From contig NC_092040.1 in assembly GCF_003086295.3 (NCBI RefSeq), positions 54,353,559-54,417,558 of the forward strand: DNA of 64,000 nt, written 5' to 3'. Positions 33,448 to 45,225 of the stretch are shown here, in pieces; positions within the stretch are counted from its first letter, which is position 1, and the number at the start of each line of letters is the position of its first letter. The notes under the pieces are model-generated. The model did not search any database. It was not told where the DNA came from and saw only the letters and a program-made list of their open reading frames with translations. Origin of the DNA: Arachis hypogaea (lineage: Eukaryota; Streptophyta; Magnoliopsida; Fabales; Fabaceae). A program made the translations under genes and the position numbers.

Positions 33448-35022
33448 ATGAATTCTAACTTTGGCTATGAGTTTGGTTCCAATTGTGTTGTAGAAAATAT
33501 GAACTTCGATGACAACATGTACCAAAGATGGAACACTCCAAGATGGGAGGAGCCTCAAGGAATTGATCACTCTTATTGGCAACAACCTTCGGATACTTAT
33601 AGGTATAATTCTCATTATAATGCATGCTAATTCAATGGCTATGGTGACTCCTTGTGTGACACTCAACAACTATCATCATATGCCTACGAATCCTATCCTC
33701 AACATGTACATCAACCATTCTCACAAGCCTTTCATTATCAAGCACCTTCCTATGACCCTTATCCATCATATAACCAATCACCCATACCACATCCTTGTGA
33801 TCATTATGAGCAAGAACCTTTAGAACCACCACGACCCTATCATAATTACTATGAAGAACCACCTCAATGCACACTATCTCCACAATTTCATCAAGCGGAA
33901 CCACCTTTCTACCATGAACCCTCTCTCCAAAATAATGAACCTTCCTATTCACCCAAGCCCCAATAGACGATCCTCTCACTTTATTACTTCAAGGACAAGA
34001 AGCCATGAAGCGGGATACACTTGAGTTTGTGACCAACTTGACTAAGGTGGTGCACGCTTTAGCCCACCAATGTTTGAATACTCAAGTTGTTTCCGTAGCC
34101 CCATGTGAAAAGCCAAAGGAATAGCAAAGCATGGAGAAGATATCGGAAAATTCGGTGAAAAAGGAATAATCGGTAGTAGTAGTAGAGCAATTGAAGAAGC
34201 CTACGGTTATTGAAACAAAGGAGGAAGTGGTCTAAGATTTAAGAGATATGGAACCGCCATGTGAATCTCAACAACCTCCGGAGCGTATCAAGATTGAAGA
34301 ATATGAGAAGGTTGATCAAGAGATAGATTCAATCATGGATGAATTTCTATCCACAATTGAATCCTCTCCCATTGGACATGGAGTTGAAAATATAAAAGAG
34401 TGTGCACAACCTCCCATACCCTTGGTGAACAATGAAGAAAAGAATGAATCGAAAGAGAGCTACCAAGGAGAAAAAGTTGGCATGGTGTATATCGAAATTG
34501 AAGAATACGAAGAGATTGATCAAGAGATGGATTTATTCATCAATGAATTCCTAGCCAAAATGGAATCACCTCCCATTGGGTAAGAAAGTGAAGTTCTTGA
34601 GGACAACACTAAGCCAAGTGATAAAAGGGAAAAGGTTGAAAATGAAGAAATTTGTCAAGATGTGGAAGCAACAAAAGAAGAGCATAAGAAAATAGATCTT
34701 GCCTTGTCTAAGTGTGGGGAGAATCCCCCCTAGATTACCATCTTCCACAACATTCAAATGGGTAAAATTTGTATCTCTAAGCTTCACTTTCTCACTTGAA
34801 TATGGTTTGATTGAAACAGATGGACAATTTAGAGCTTTTTGTGCAATTAAAAGTAAGAACGAGTTGTGTAGTGGTTGGAAATTTGGTATTAGGCTCGTTA
34901 AGGTCAAAGCTTCAAGGTATAGGAACCATGATTGGAGGAATGCCACTTTATATGGTCTAGAAGGAAAGCATGGAGTGTTAACGAGAATTCTATTGTCAAC
35001 CACCCGGAAAGAAAAAGTATGA
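33448..35022 (+). pseudogene. Element D ORF1, unknown protein, decayed
   Basis: An ATG at 33448 opens NSNFGYEFGSNCVVENMNFD and RWNTPRWEEPQGIDHSYWQQ. After a stop (33628) a Tyr/Pro/His-rich stretch follows (YQAPSYDPYPSYNQSPIPHP). A helical part (KRDTLEFVTNLTKVVHALAH) and then an acidic segment at 34248-34583 come next. That segment repeats itself: IEEYEKVDQEIDSIMDEFLS and, 76 residues later, IEEYEEIDQEMDLFINEFLA. The end (WVKFVSLSFTFSLEYGLIET, SGWKFGIRLVKVKASRYRNH) is in another frame. I recognise no domain of known function. It replaces gag-pol in this element. Confidence 0.6.
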
Positions 35023-37558
35023 AGATCAAATTGAAGATGGGTGCGAAAATAAGATATGGGATCTCAGATCGAAGAATGAAGACCAATTAGGGGAACTCAT
35101 ATCTTGGGTTGAACTTTGCCCAAGCGTGGCAAAGGTGGTTGGAAATTCTATTAACCAATTGAGAAGTAAAGATCCTTGGAGATTTAAGGATGAGTACAAG
35201 CATAAACCGCCATGACAATGAGCTTACCAAATTTGCAGCTTAAGGACTTAAACTAAAAGTGCTAGGTGGGAGACACCCCACCATGGTATACTCTTTTCAC
35301 TCTCCTGTAGATTTCATTAATAAGTGATTTGAGCTACCATTGTAGGTAGTTTTCCATTTCATTTTTAGTCGCCTTAATAAATTGATTGTTAGCATTTTAA
35401 CATGTATGTTGTGCTTACTAGTAGATGAATAAATCCTAAAATCAAATTGCATTTTTGTGAATTGTATGATTTTTTATTGAATAAGGAGTTGTAGGCATTG
35501 TAGGGAGTTTTTGGGCAATTAAAAAAAAAGGGTCGGACGCATGCGCACGCAGTATGCACACGCGTCCATGAACGGATGCATCACCATACTAAATTCCAGA
35601 GAGTTGGGCCACTCTTACGCGAGCGTTAGGCTTTTAGCCCAACTCACCTCACGCGAGCGCGCACATCACGCATGCGCGCCAATAAACAAAAGTGTCAACG
35701 CACGCGGACGCATACCTGCCGCGTACGCATCTCCTGGCTGATGCCACCATTCTATACATGCCTCCCGAGAGTTAGGCGAGCGCTGGGCCAGCACTATGCC
35801 TCCAGCCCAACTCCTAGTACGCGTGCGCGCACCATATGCGCACGCATTCTTACCAATTCTCACCACCCACGCGTAAGCACACAAGGCGCGCACACGTCGA
35901 TCCCCAAATTCATCAATGCATGCGGACGCCCATCGTGCGCGCCCACGTCGATTTAAAAATAGAACAACCCTAGCTACGCAAGGCCAACTACGCAGACGTA
36001 CCCACTCACCTTTTCCAACCCTCTTGCACTCTCTAATCTTCGCCAATCCCCAACCACCATCGCTGCTGGCGTCCGGCCGTCGCAGCCGCCGCCTCACCCT
36101 CTCTCTCTCTCTCTCTTGCCATACTCACCTCATCGCTCTCATCCCTACTCTCTCCCTCTCTACCCACTCACACACCCCCTTCCTCTCTCACTGTCGTGCT
36201 GCGGCTAAAGTCTAGCGCCGCCGCAGCCACTTGCGACCCCAGTGCCACCCATCTATTGTACCCTTCTTCCACTCACCACACCTCACTCTCCACTCCTTAT
36301 AATCCTCGCCCTGCTCTGTCCGTGCACTATCCTTCACCGCTCCCTGCTTCGCCACCATCTGCGGCGGTGCTCTGCTCCTGGCTCACACCTCCACTGCCTA
36401 CCCTCGCTCTTCCTCATTTTCCAATCTCCATTCCCATCTCTGCCCTGCCCCAGGTCACTGCCCCTACTCTAATTCTGTTTTCTTTATTTTCGTTTTAGTT
36501 ATTTGTTAGGCTTTGTTAGTTGACTAGATTTTGATTTTGTTGTTAGGTTAGAATAGAGATATCTGTTGTTAGGTAGCTAGGTTCTGGATAGAGGATTCTA
36601 GGCCTGATAATTACGCCGTAATTGTTTACCTGTTTGTGTACATATTGCTTGCTGCTGATTGGTTTGACTATGTTTTGCTATGATGTACTCCTACTCTGGT
36701 GCCATGCTTGCTTGATTATGTGATTAATTCTTGACTGGTATTTTGGAATCATTTCTTGTTCATTTGGCTATCCGAAAATGTCCATATTATAGCCGGAATG
36801 CTGCTCGATTCTTCCCAAACTATTTTAACTCAAATTCTTGCTCAGGGGATTGAACTTGGCATTTCTACCTCAACCTTTGCATAACTTACCAAGTTCAATA
36901 CCCGGGACTTTTGGGCCAATCTTTCCGTTCTTATTTTGATTCCCGCGATTGGCATTAACCAAGTGAACTTAAGGAGTTGCCTACATTTTTGTTAAAATCA
37001 TGATATGCAACCTCCTTACATTATGTTCATTCTCTTACAATATTTGGTATGCTTTGATGGTGCAACTCCTTTTCACTCAACTTAGTTTTCAGCCTCTCAT
37101 AGTTGCACAATTGCACTTTATTGCTTGTAATGCCAACTATTACGAGTCCATTTTCATGCATTCTTGGCATTTCTATATTTTCATGCTTGTGAACATGATT
37201 GTTGCGCACAATTTGCAAACTTCTTTTCATGAAGCTATTTTCCATCATACCACCAATCACCAACTTCATTTTCCTAACCCACTAATCTCTTTAACCCACT
37301 AACCTCAGTTTTAATTACCCCTAACTCTTCAACCAATTCTTTTAAGGTATGATGTTGAATATCCCTAATCTTCAAAGACTTGTGTCACATGATTGAAACA
37401 TTGAATTCTTGGTTTATACTTCCATTTCCTATGCTTACTTGCAATCCAAGTTTTCAATTGTAGTCCACATCATGATTGCTTGCTTTCCATCTTACATCCT
37501 AAACATGCTCCTACTTGCTATTTGCCTACTTGCTTAATTGCTTATTCTAATTTTCAGG
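35023..37558 (+). other. Element D spacer: GC-rich block and probable 5' UTR intron of ORF2
   Basis: The tail motif gctaggtgggagacacccc (about 35262) is a variant of the post-coding tail of the other elements. From 35535 to 35960 the DNA is CpG-rich with repeated acgcatgcgcacgc and cacgcgagcg. A (CT)n run lies at 36099-36117. From about 36480 it turns AT-rich and ends in a good 3' splice site (tctaattttcag) one base before the ORF2 ATG at 37559. An intron in the ORF2 leader is therefore plausible; its donor is not certain. Confidence 0.5.
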
Positions 37559-38917
37559 ATGTCAGACAAACGAAAGAGGAAAGCATCATCTTCCAAAAAG
37601 AGGAAGAGAACACCAGACCCCACTCTCTCCTCACTTCAAGCTTATGCTCAAAACCCTCTAAATGACATAGAAAAGGCAAACCAATTACTACTGGCTCAGG
37701 ATATGGTCAAGTTCCCAAATCTTTACTATGAACTCAGATTCCCAACCTACAATTCAAAGAATCTGAATATTGAGAAGAAGCTACTTATCCCATCGGATTT
37801 GACCGACATCATCCACCAACGCATTGACCGGATGGGTTTAGCTTTTGTGGATAGAGAGTTGAGCCGGGTAAACCGGTCTTGGGTGCAAGAATTTTACTGC
37901 AACTTTTTCCGCCACACCCTTGACTCGGTATTGGTTAGAGGAGTCAAGATACCTATCACCGAGGAGGCCATTGAGGATGCCCTTACCTGCCGGCCTAAGA
38001 CCGGTGACACTGATGCCTTCCTACAGGCTGAGATAGAGCTTTACTGCATAACCTTCAATTTTGATGCACTGAGAGTAGTGGTAGCTACTCTGGAAACCCC
38101 TTGTGTTATGGATGCTGAGAACAAGGCACCCAAGGGGATTCACTTCAGTTATCTGAGCCGAGAGGCCAAGACTTGGCAGCAGATCTTCGCTCACTACCTC
38201 ATGCCTACCACTCATTTTTCTGAGATACCTGTTGCGATGCTGATCCTGATCAGCTGTATCATAGAGGGGAAGGAGGTTTATTACCCCCAGTAGATCAGGC
38301 GATTTTTGTGGAAAGCCCATATTAGAGGCACCTTTCCTTTCCCAGTTATGATAACTCAGATGATTCAGAGGGCCGGAGTTCTGTGGCACCAGGATGATGT
38401 ATCACCACCCCCACCGCTCCCTGCGAAGGAGCCAGTTACTATTCCATGGGGATCCTGGGTGCACGAGAAGCCTGCCTCCTGACGCTGATCTCGGGCTAGA
38501 GTAGCAGTTGAAGGAGCTGGACCCTCTTCATCATCAGCCCCAGCAAGAGCATCTACATCAGCAGCTACAGCAGCACTTCCTTTACCACCACCACCAGCAC
38601 CTTAGCCGACCTACTTACTGGTTCAGCGTCTTTTTCGGTTCATGGAGCGCAGCAAGCGCCAGCTCATGCGTCGTCTGGATTGGATTGACCAGATGTTTGT
38701 GGCCCAGGGTCTTGAGCTGCCCCCTCTTCCAGAGTCCTCCGGATCAGATGAGGAGATCCACGAGGAGGAGCATGCCGATTTACATGATGAGGGTACTCAT
38801 GAGGAGGAGCCGGTTCAGATGGAGGCACCGCCTCAGACTCAGGAGACTCAGACTCAGCCGGACCTTCAGTCGATACTAGAGCCTACCGGTGTACCTCTCC
38901 CTGATCCTCAGGATTAG
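37559..38917 (+). pseudogene. Element D ORF2, putative plant transposon protein domain (env-position ORF)
   Basis: The ATG follows a splice-acceptor-like tract. The protein begins with a basic region (SDKRKRKASSSKKRKRTPDP) and runs 245 residues to a stop at 38291. It has the fold pattern of ORF2 in copies A and B: an FYCNFFRHTL block corresponding to their EFYANAW, VRGVKIPITEEAIEDAL corresponding to their VRGKYLDFS, and AMLILISCIIEGKEVYYP near the end. Past the stop the frame goes on with a Pro-rich part and an acidic tail (ESSGSDEEIHEEEHADLHDE). Such ORFs sit between pol and the 3' LTR in Athila-like elements. Function unknown. Confidence 0.65.
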
Positions 38918-39278
38918 CATCGGGGACGATGCTTGATCTTAAGTGTGAGGAGGTTGCCGTTGGCACCATTAGAGGACCGGTGAACATTTTGGCGTATTTT
39001 CTAGTTATATCTTCCTAGTTATTTTATTTTGCACCCTATTGTATATATTGCTTAATGTTAGATACTTTAGACACTTTTGCCTTAGTTGCTGCATACTCTT
39101 TCATTTTGGATGTTAGATAGTTGGATGTTAGCTATTTCATACTTTTAGTTGGATCTTTCTTTATATAGTTAGTTTTTTTAGCTTATGGTTGTGATTAGAA
39201 ACTATTTTGGAATTGTCAAGACCTAGTTAACCCTTTTTTGCATATGCACTTGTTTTGATTGAGAAAGAAAAGGGTGAA
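38918..39278 (+). other. Element D 3' tail
   Basis: Contains gcatcggggacgatgcttga (38928-38947), an inverted repeat that can form a stem-loop (GCATCGGGGACGATGC), then AT-rich DNA. It lies 11 bp after the ORF2 stop, where copy B has another stem-loop before its 3' LTR. It ends where the LTR of copy A begins. Confidence 0.5.
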
Positions 39279-40932
39279 TGATGAGCGGATAATTTATACG
39301 CTTTTTGGCATTGTTTTTAGGTAGTTTTTAGTAGGATCTAGCTACTTTTAGGGATGTTTTCATTAGTTTTTATGCTAAATTCACATTTCTGGACTTTACT
39401 ACGAGTTTGTGTGTTTTTCTGTGATTTTAGGTATTTTCTGGCTGAAATTGAGGGACCTGAGCAAAACTCTGATAAAAGCCTGACAAAGGACTGCTGATGC
39501 TGTTGGATTCTAACCTCCCTGCACTCAAAATAGTTTTTCTGGAGCTATAGAACTCCAAATAGCGCGCTCTTAATGGCGTTGGAAAGTAGACATCCAAAGC
39601 TTTCCAGCAATATATAATAGTCTATACTTTATTCGTGATTAGACGACGTAAACTGGCGCTCAACGCCAGTTCCATGCTGCATTCTGGAGTCAAACGCCAG
39701 AAACACGTCACGAACCAGAGTTGAACGCCAAAAATACATTACAACTTGGCATTCAACTCCAAAAGAAGTCTCTACATGTGTAAAGCTCAAGCTCAGCCCA
39801 AGCACACACCAAGTGGGCCCTGAAAGTGGATTTCTGCATCAATTACTTACTTCTGTAAACCCTAGTAGCTAGTCTAGTATAAATAGGACATTTTACTATT
39901 GTATTAGATATCTTTGGTCTCAGTTTTATTCTATTGCTCATCTTAGGAGACAATTGATCACGTTTTGGGGGCTGGCCATTCGGCTATTCCTGGACCACCA
40001 TCACTTATGTATTTTCAACGGTGGAGTTTCTACACACCATAGATTAAGGGTGTGGAGCTCTGCTGTACCTCGAGTTTTAATGCAATTGCTACTATTTCCT
40101 ATTCAATTCAGTTTATTCCTGTTCTAAGATATTCGTTTCACTTTAACATGATGAATGTGATGATCCGTGACACTCATCATTATTCTCACCTATGAACGCG
40201 TGACTGACAACCACTTCCGTTCTACCTTAGACCGGGCGCATATCTCTTGGATTCCTTGACCAGAATCTTCGTGGTATAAGCTAGATTGATGGCGGCATTC
40301 ATGAGAATCCGGAAAGTCTAAACATTGTCTGTGGTATTCTGAGTAGGATTCAGGGATTGAATGACTGTGACGAGCTTCAAACTCGCGATTGTTGGGCATG
40401 ATGACAAACGCAAAAGAATCAATGAATTCTATTCCGACATGATCGAGAACTGACAGATGATTAGCCGTGCTGTGACAGAGCATTTGGACCATTTTTACTG
40501 AAAGGATGGGATGTAGCCATTGACAACGGTGATGCCCTACATACAGCTTGCCATGGAAAGGAGTAAGAAGGATTGGATGAAGGCAGTAGGAAAGCAGAGA
40601 TTCAGAAGGAGCACAGCATCTTCATACGCCTGTCTGAAATTCCCACCAATGATTTACATAAGTATTTTTATCTTTATTTTCTGTTTATTTATTATTATTA
40701 TTTGAAAACTCCATAACCATATATTATCCGCCTAACTGAGAATTTCAAGATGACCATAGCTTGCTTCATACCAACAATCTCCGTGGGATCGACCCTTACT
40801 CACGTAAGGTTTATTACTTGGACGACCCAGTGCACTTGCTGGTTAGTTGTGCAAGGTTGTGAAGAAAGTGCTAAGTTATAAACGTGCATACCAAGTTGAA
40901 GCCATTATTGGGGATCACAATTTCACCCACCA
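39279..40932 (+). repeat. 5' LTR of copy A
   Basis: TGATGAGCGGATAATTTATA to TTTCACCCACCA, 1654 bp. It holds four 31-bp-spaced palindrome units (starts at 39655, 39686, 39717, 39748) and a TATA box (TATAAATA, 39878-39885). A single copy of the segment duplicated in copy B's LTR is present around 40310. The mature 3' LTR of this copy is missing. Confidence 0.88.
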
Positions 40933-40938
40933 AGTTTT

Positions 40939-40956
40939 TGGCGCCATTACCGGGGA
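40939..40956 (+). promoter_or_regulatory. Primer-binding site of copy A
   Basis: TGGCGCCATTACCGGGGA, two changes from the TGGCGCCGTTGCCGGGGA of copies B and C. This site is the Athila type, usually matched to tRNA-Asp. Confidence 0.8.
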
Positions 40957-42751
40957 TTGTTCAAGTTTGGACAATTGACGGTTCATCTTGTTGCTCAGAT
41001 TAGGTAATGTTTTTGTTTTATTTTCAAAAAAAAAATCAAAAAAAATTTATCCCTATTTTCGAAAAAGATATTTTAATTAAAAATAAATTATTCTATGGCT
41101 TCAGAATTTTTAAGAATGGATTCTAGAGTTTCATGAAGCATGTTGAATTCTAGCTGGCTATAAAGCCATATCCAAATCCTTTTGGAATGAGACTTCAACT
41201 AATCACCTCAATGCATGTAATGCCATCCTAAAGCTGGCTGGCTATTAAGCCATGTCCAACCCTTGGATTGGAACTTTAGGCTAACATTGAAAGATTCCTG
41301 GAATTCTTCTTAAAAATTTTGAATTTCTTATTTTCTTTTTCCTATATGTTTTTCGAAAAAAATAAAAGAAAATACAAAAAAAATCATAAAATCATAAAAA
41401 ACCAAAAATATTTTGTGATTCTTGTTTGAGTCTTGTGTCATGTTTTAAGTTTGGTGTCAATTGCATTGTTCTTGCATTTTTCAAAAATTCATGCATTCAT
41501 AGTGTTCTTCATGATCTTCAAGTTGTTCTTGGTAAGTCTTCTTGTTTGATCTTTAAATTTTCTTGTTTTGTGTTGTATGATGTTTTTCATGTGCATTTTT
41601 GCATTCATAGTGTCTAAACATGAAAGATTTCTAAATTTGGTGCCTTGCATGTTTTCTTTGCATCAAAAATTTTTCAAAAATATGTTCTTGATGTTCATCA
41701 TGATCTTCAAAGTGTTCTTGTGTTCATCTTGACATTCATAGTGTTCTTGCATGCATCACGTGTTTTGATCCAAAATTTCCATGTTTTGGGTCATATTTGT
41801 GTTTTTCTCTCTCATCATTAAAAATTCAAAAAAATAAAAAAAATATATTTTCCTTATTTCTCTCAAAATTTTGAAAATTTGAGTAGACTTAGTCAAAAAT
41901 TTTTAAAATTAGTTGTTTGTTGTAAGTCAAGTCAAATTTTCAATTTTAAAAATCTTATCTTTTCAAAACTTTTTCAAAAATCAAATCTTTTTCATTTTTC
42001 TTATTAATTTTCGAAAATTTTTAAAATATTTTTCAAAATCTTTTTCTTAATTACATTTCAAAATTTTGAAACTTAACTAACAAGTAATGTGATTGATTCA
42101 AAAATTTGAAGTTTGTTACTTTCTTGTTAAGAAAGGTTCAATCTTTAAATTCTAGAATCATATCTTTTAGTTTCTTGTTAGTCAAGTAATTAATTTTAAT
42201 TTTAAAAATTAAATCTTTTCCAACCATATCTTTTTAATCATATCTTTTTATCATATCTTTTTCAAAATTTTATCTTTTTCAAAAATTTGATTTCAAAATA
42301 TCTTCTTATCTTCTTATCTTTTCAAATTTGATTTTCAAATCTTTTTCAACTAACTAATTGACTTTTTGTTTGTTTCTTATCTTTTTCAAAACCACCTAAC
42401 TACTTTTTCCTCTCTAATTTTCGAAAATTTCTCCTTCCTTTTTAAAATTCTTTTAATTAACTAATTGTTTTAAATTTTAATTTTAATTTTATTCCCCCTT
42501 TAATTTTCGAAAATCATTAACTCCTTTTCAAAAATTATTTTCGAAAACTTCTCTCTCTCATGTTATTCTATTTATTTATTCATTTACTAACACTTCTCTT
42601 CATCACAAATCTCTGCTCTTATCCTCACCCTTGTGTTTGGATTATTCATTCTTCTTCATTCTTATTCCCTTTCTTCTTCTGCTAATATAAAGGAATATCT
42701 ATAATGTGACATAGAGGATTCCTCTTCTGTTTCTGTTCTCTTCTTTCTCAT
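40957..42751 (+). other. Leader of copy A
   Basis: No coding sequence. The second half is filled by degenerate repeats of tatctttttcaaaa and by TTTTCGAAAA palindromes. AAGTTTGGTGTC occurs near 41447. A hairpin at 42692-42722 (GGAATATCTAT paired with ATAGAGGATTCC) precedes the gag ATG by 29 nt. Confidence 0.7.
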
Positions 42752-44971
42752 ATGAGCAGGAACAAGGAAAAAGGCATTCTTGTTGAAGCTGATCCAAAAC
42801 CTGAAAGGACTCTGAAGAGGAAACTAAGAGAAGCTAAATTACAACAATCCAGAGACAACCTTGCTGAAATTTTCGAACAAGAAAAGGAGATGGCAGCCGA
42901 ACCCAACAAAAATAATGTAAGAAGGATGCTTGGGGATTATACTGCACCTACGTCCAAGTTTGATGGAAGAAGCATCTCAATTCCTGCCATTGGAGCAAAC
43001 AATTTTGAGTTGAAACCTCAATTAGTTGCTCTAATGCAACAGAACTGCAAGTTTCATGGACTTCCATCAGAAGATCCCTACCAGTTCTTAACTGAGTTCT
43101 TGCAGATCTGTGAGACTGTTAAGACTAATGGAGTAGATCCTGAAGTCTACAGGCTCATGCTTTTCCCTTTTGCTGTAAGAGACAAAGCTAGAACATGGTT
43201 GGACTCTCAACCTAAAGATAGCCTGGACTCTTGTGATAAGCTAGTCACGCCCTTCTTGGCTAAGTTCTTTCCTCCTCAAAAACTGAGCAAGCTTAGAGTG
43301 GATGTTCAGACCTTCAAATAAAAAGATGGTGAATCCCTCTATGAAGCTTGGGAAAGATACAAGCAGATGACCAAAAGATGTCCTTCTGACATGTTTTCAG
43401 AATGGACCATGATAGATATATTCTATTATGGTCTATTTGAGTTCTCTAAGATGTCACTGGACCATTCTGCAGGTGGATCTATTCACCTAAAGAAAACTCC
43501 TGCAGAAGCTCAGGAACTTATTGAAATGGTTGCAAATAACCAATTCATGTACACTTCTGAGAGGAATTCCGTGAATAATGGGATGCCTCAGAGGAAGGGA
43601 GTTCTTGAAATTGATGCTTTGAATGCCATATTGGCTCAGAACAAAATGTTGACTCAATAAGTCAACATGATTTCTCAAAGTCTGAATGGATGGCAAAATG
43701 CATCCAACAGTACTAAAGAGGCATCTTTTGAAGAAGAAGCTTATGATCCTGAAAACCCTGCAATGGCAGAGGTAAATTACATGGGTGAACCTTATGGAAA
43801 CACCTATAATTCTTCATGGAAAAATCATCCAAATTTCTCATGGAGGGATCCACAAAAGCCTCAACAAGGCTTTAATAATGGTGGAAGAAATAGGTTTAGC
43901 AATGGCAAGCCTTTTCCATCATCTTCTCAGCAACAGACAGAGAATTCTGAGCAAAGCACCTCTAACTTAGCAAATATAGTCTCTAATTTATCTAAGGCCA
44001 CTTTAAGCTTCATGAGTGAAACAAGGTCCTCCATTAGAAATTCGGAGGCACAAGTGGGCCAGCTGAGTAAGAAAGTCACTGAAACTCCTCCTAGTACTCT
44101 CCCAAGCAATACTGAAGAAAATCCAAAAAGAGAGTGCAAGGCCATTGATATAATCAATATGGCCGAACCTAGAGAGGAAGGAGAGGACGTGAATTCCAAT
44201 GAGGAAGACTTCATGGGACGTCTCTCAAGCAAGAAGGAGTTCCCTATTGAGGACCCAAGGGAATCTGAGGCTCATATAGAGACCATAGAGATCACATTAA
44301 ACCTCCTTCTGCTATTCATGAGCTCTGAAGACTATTCTTCCTCTGAAGAGGAAGAAGATGTAACTGGAGAGCAAGTTGCTCAATATCTAGGAGCCATCAT
44401 GAAGCTAAATGCCAAGTTATTTGGTAATGAGACTTGGAAAGGTGAACCTCCCTTACTCATTAGTGAACTAGATACATGGGTTCAGCAAACTCTACCTCAA
44501 AAGAGACAAGATCCTGGTAAATTCTCAATACCCTGCACCATAGGCACCATGACCTTTGAGAAAGCTTTGTGCGACCTAGGGTCAGGTATAAATCTTATGC
44601 CACTCTCTGTAATAGAAAAGCTGGGGATCATTGAGGTACAACCTGCCATATTCTCATTACAATTGGCAGACAAGTCAGTAAGACAAGCCTATGGATTGGT
44701 AGAGGGCGTGTTAGTAAAGGTTGAAGGCATTTACATCCCTGCTGATTTCATAATCTTAGACACTAGGAAGGAGGAGGATGAATGCATCATCCTTGGAAGA
44801 CCTTTCCTAGCCACAGCAGGAGCTGTGATTGATGTTAACAGAGGAGAATTAGTCCTTCAATTGAATGGGGACTACCTTGTGTTTAAGACTCAAGGGTGTT
44901 CTTCTGTATACATGGAGAGGAAGCATGAAATACTTCTCTCAGTACAGAGTCAAACAAAGCCCCCACAATAA
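42752..44971 (+). pseudogene. Copy A gag-protease, two stops
   Basis: ATG at 42752 (MSRNKEKGILVEADPKPERT). The capsid region is close to copy B: IPAIGANNFELKPQLVALMQ, DPYQFLTEFLQICETVKTNG, LMLFPFAVRDKARTWLDSQP. Stops at 43319 (TAA where B has CAA) and at 43658 (TAA where C has CAA) break it. The protease core KALCDLGSGINLMPLSVIEK and GRPFLATAGAVIDVNRGELV follow in the 43667-44971 frame. The next bases carry three AAGTTTGGTGTT copies. No RT sequence follows. Confidence 0.87.
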
Positions 44972-45225
44972 AGCTTTAAGTTTGGTGTTGGGAGGCCACA
45001 ACCAAACTCTAAGTTTGGTGTTGAATCTCCCACATCCAAACTCTAAGTTTGGTGTTGGGAGTCTACAACATTGACCTGATCACATGTGTGGCTCCACGAG
45101 AGCCCACTGTCAAGCTATTGACATTAAAGAAGCGCTTATTGGGAGGCAACCCAATTTTTATTTATATAATTTTATTTTTCTTTTATTGTTCTTTAATGTT
45201 TTACTAGCTTCATGATCATGTGGAG
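44972..45225 (+). other. Copy A post-gag tail
   Basis: Three AAGTTTGGTGTT repeats (about 44977, 45010, 45046), then the conserved tail motif with GACATTAAAGAAGCGCTTAT (45119-45138) and GGGAGGCAACCCAA. It ends with TGGAG (45221-45225), the left target duplication of copy B. Confidence 0.8.

Larger units (their letters stand above)
33120..39278 (+). mobile_element. Non-autonomous LTR element D, two unusual ORFs, no pol
   Basis: Contains a truncated LTR, a decayed first ORF rich in Tyr, Pro and Gln (33448-35022), a GC-rich spacer with CpG palindromes, and a second ORF (37559-38917) in the position of the env-like ORF. No protease, RT or integrase is present. The right end is cut at 39278 by copy A. 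Element limits are inferred, and some parts could come from more than one element. Confidence 0.6.

Noticed and set aside
34566..35003. 145-codon minus-strand open frame in element D
   Set aside because: Antisense to recognisable ORF1 sequence; no supporting motif.
35666..36097. Arg-rich open frames on both strands
   Set aside because: Caused by CpG palindromes (acgcatgcgcacgc), with no homology.
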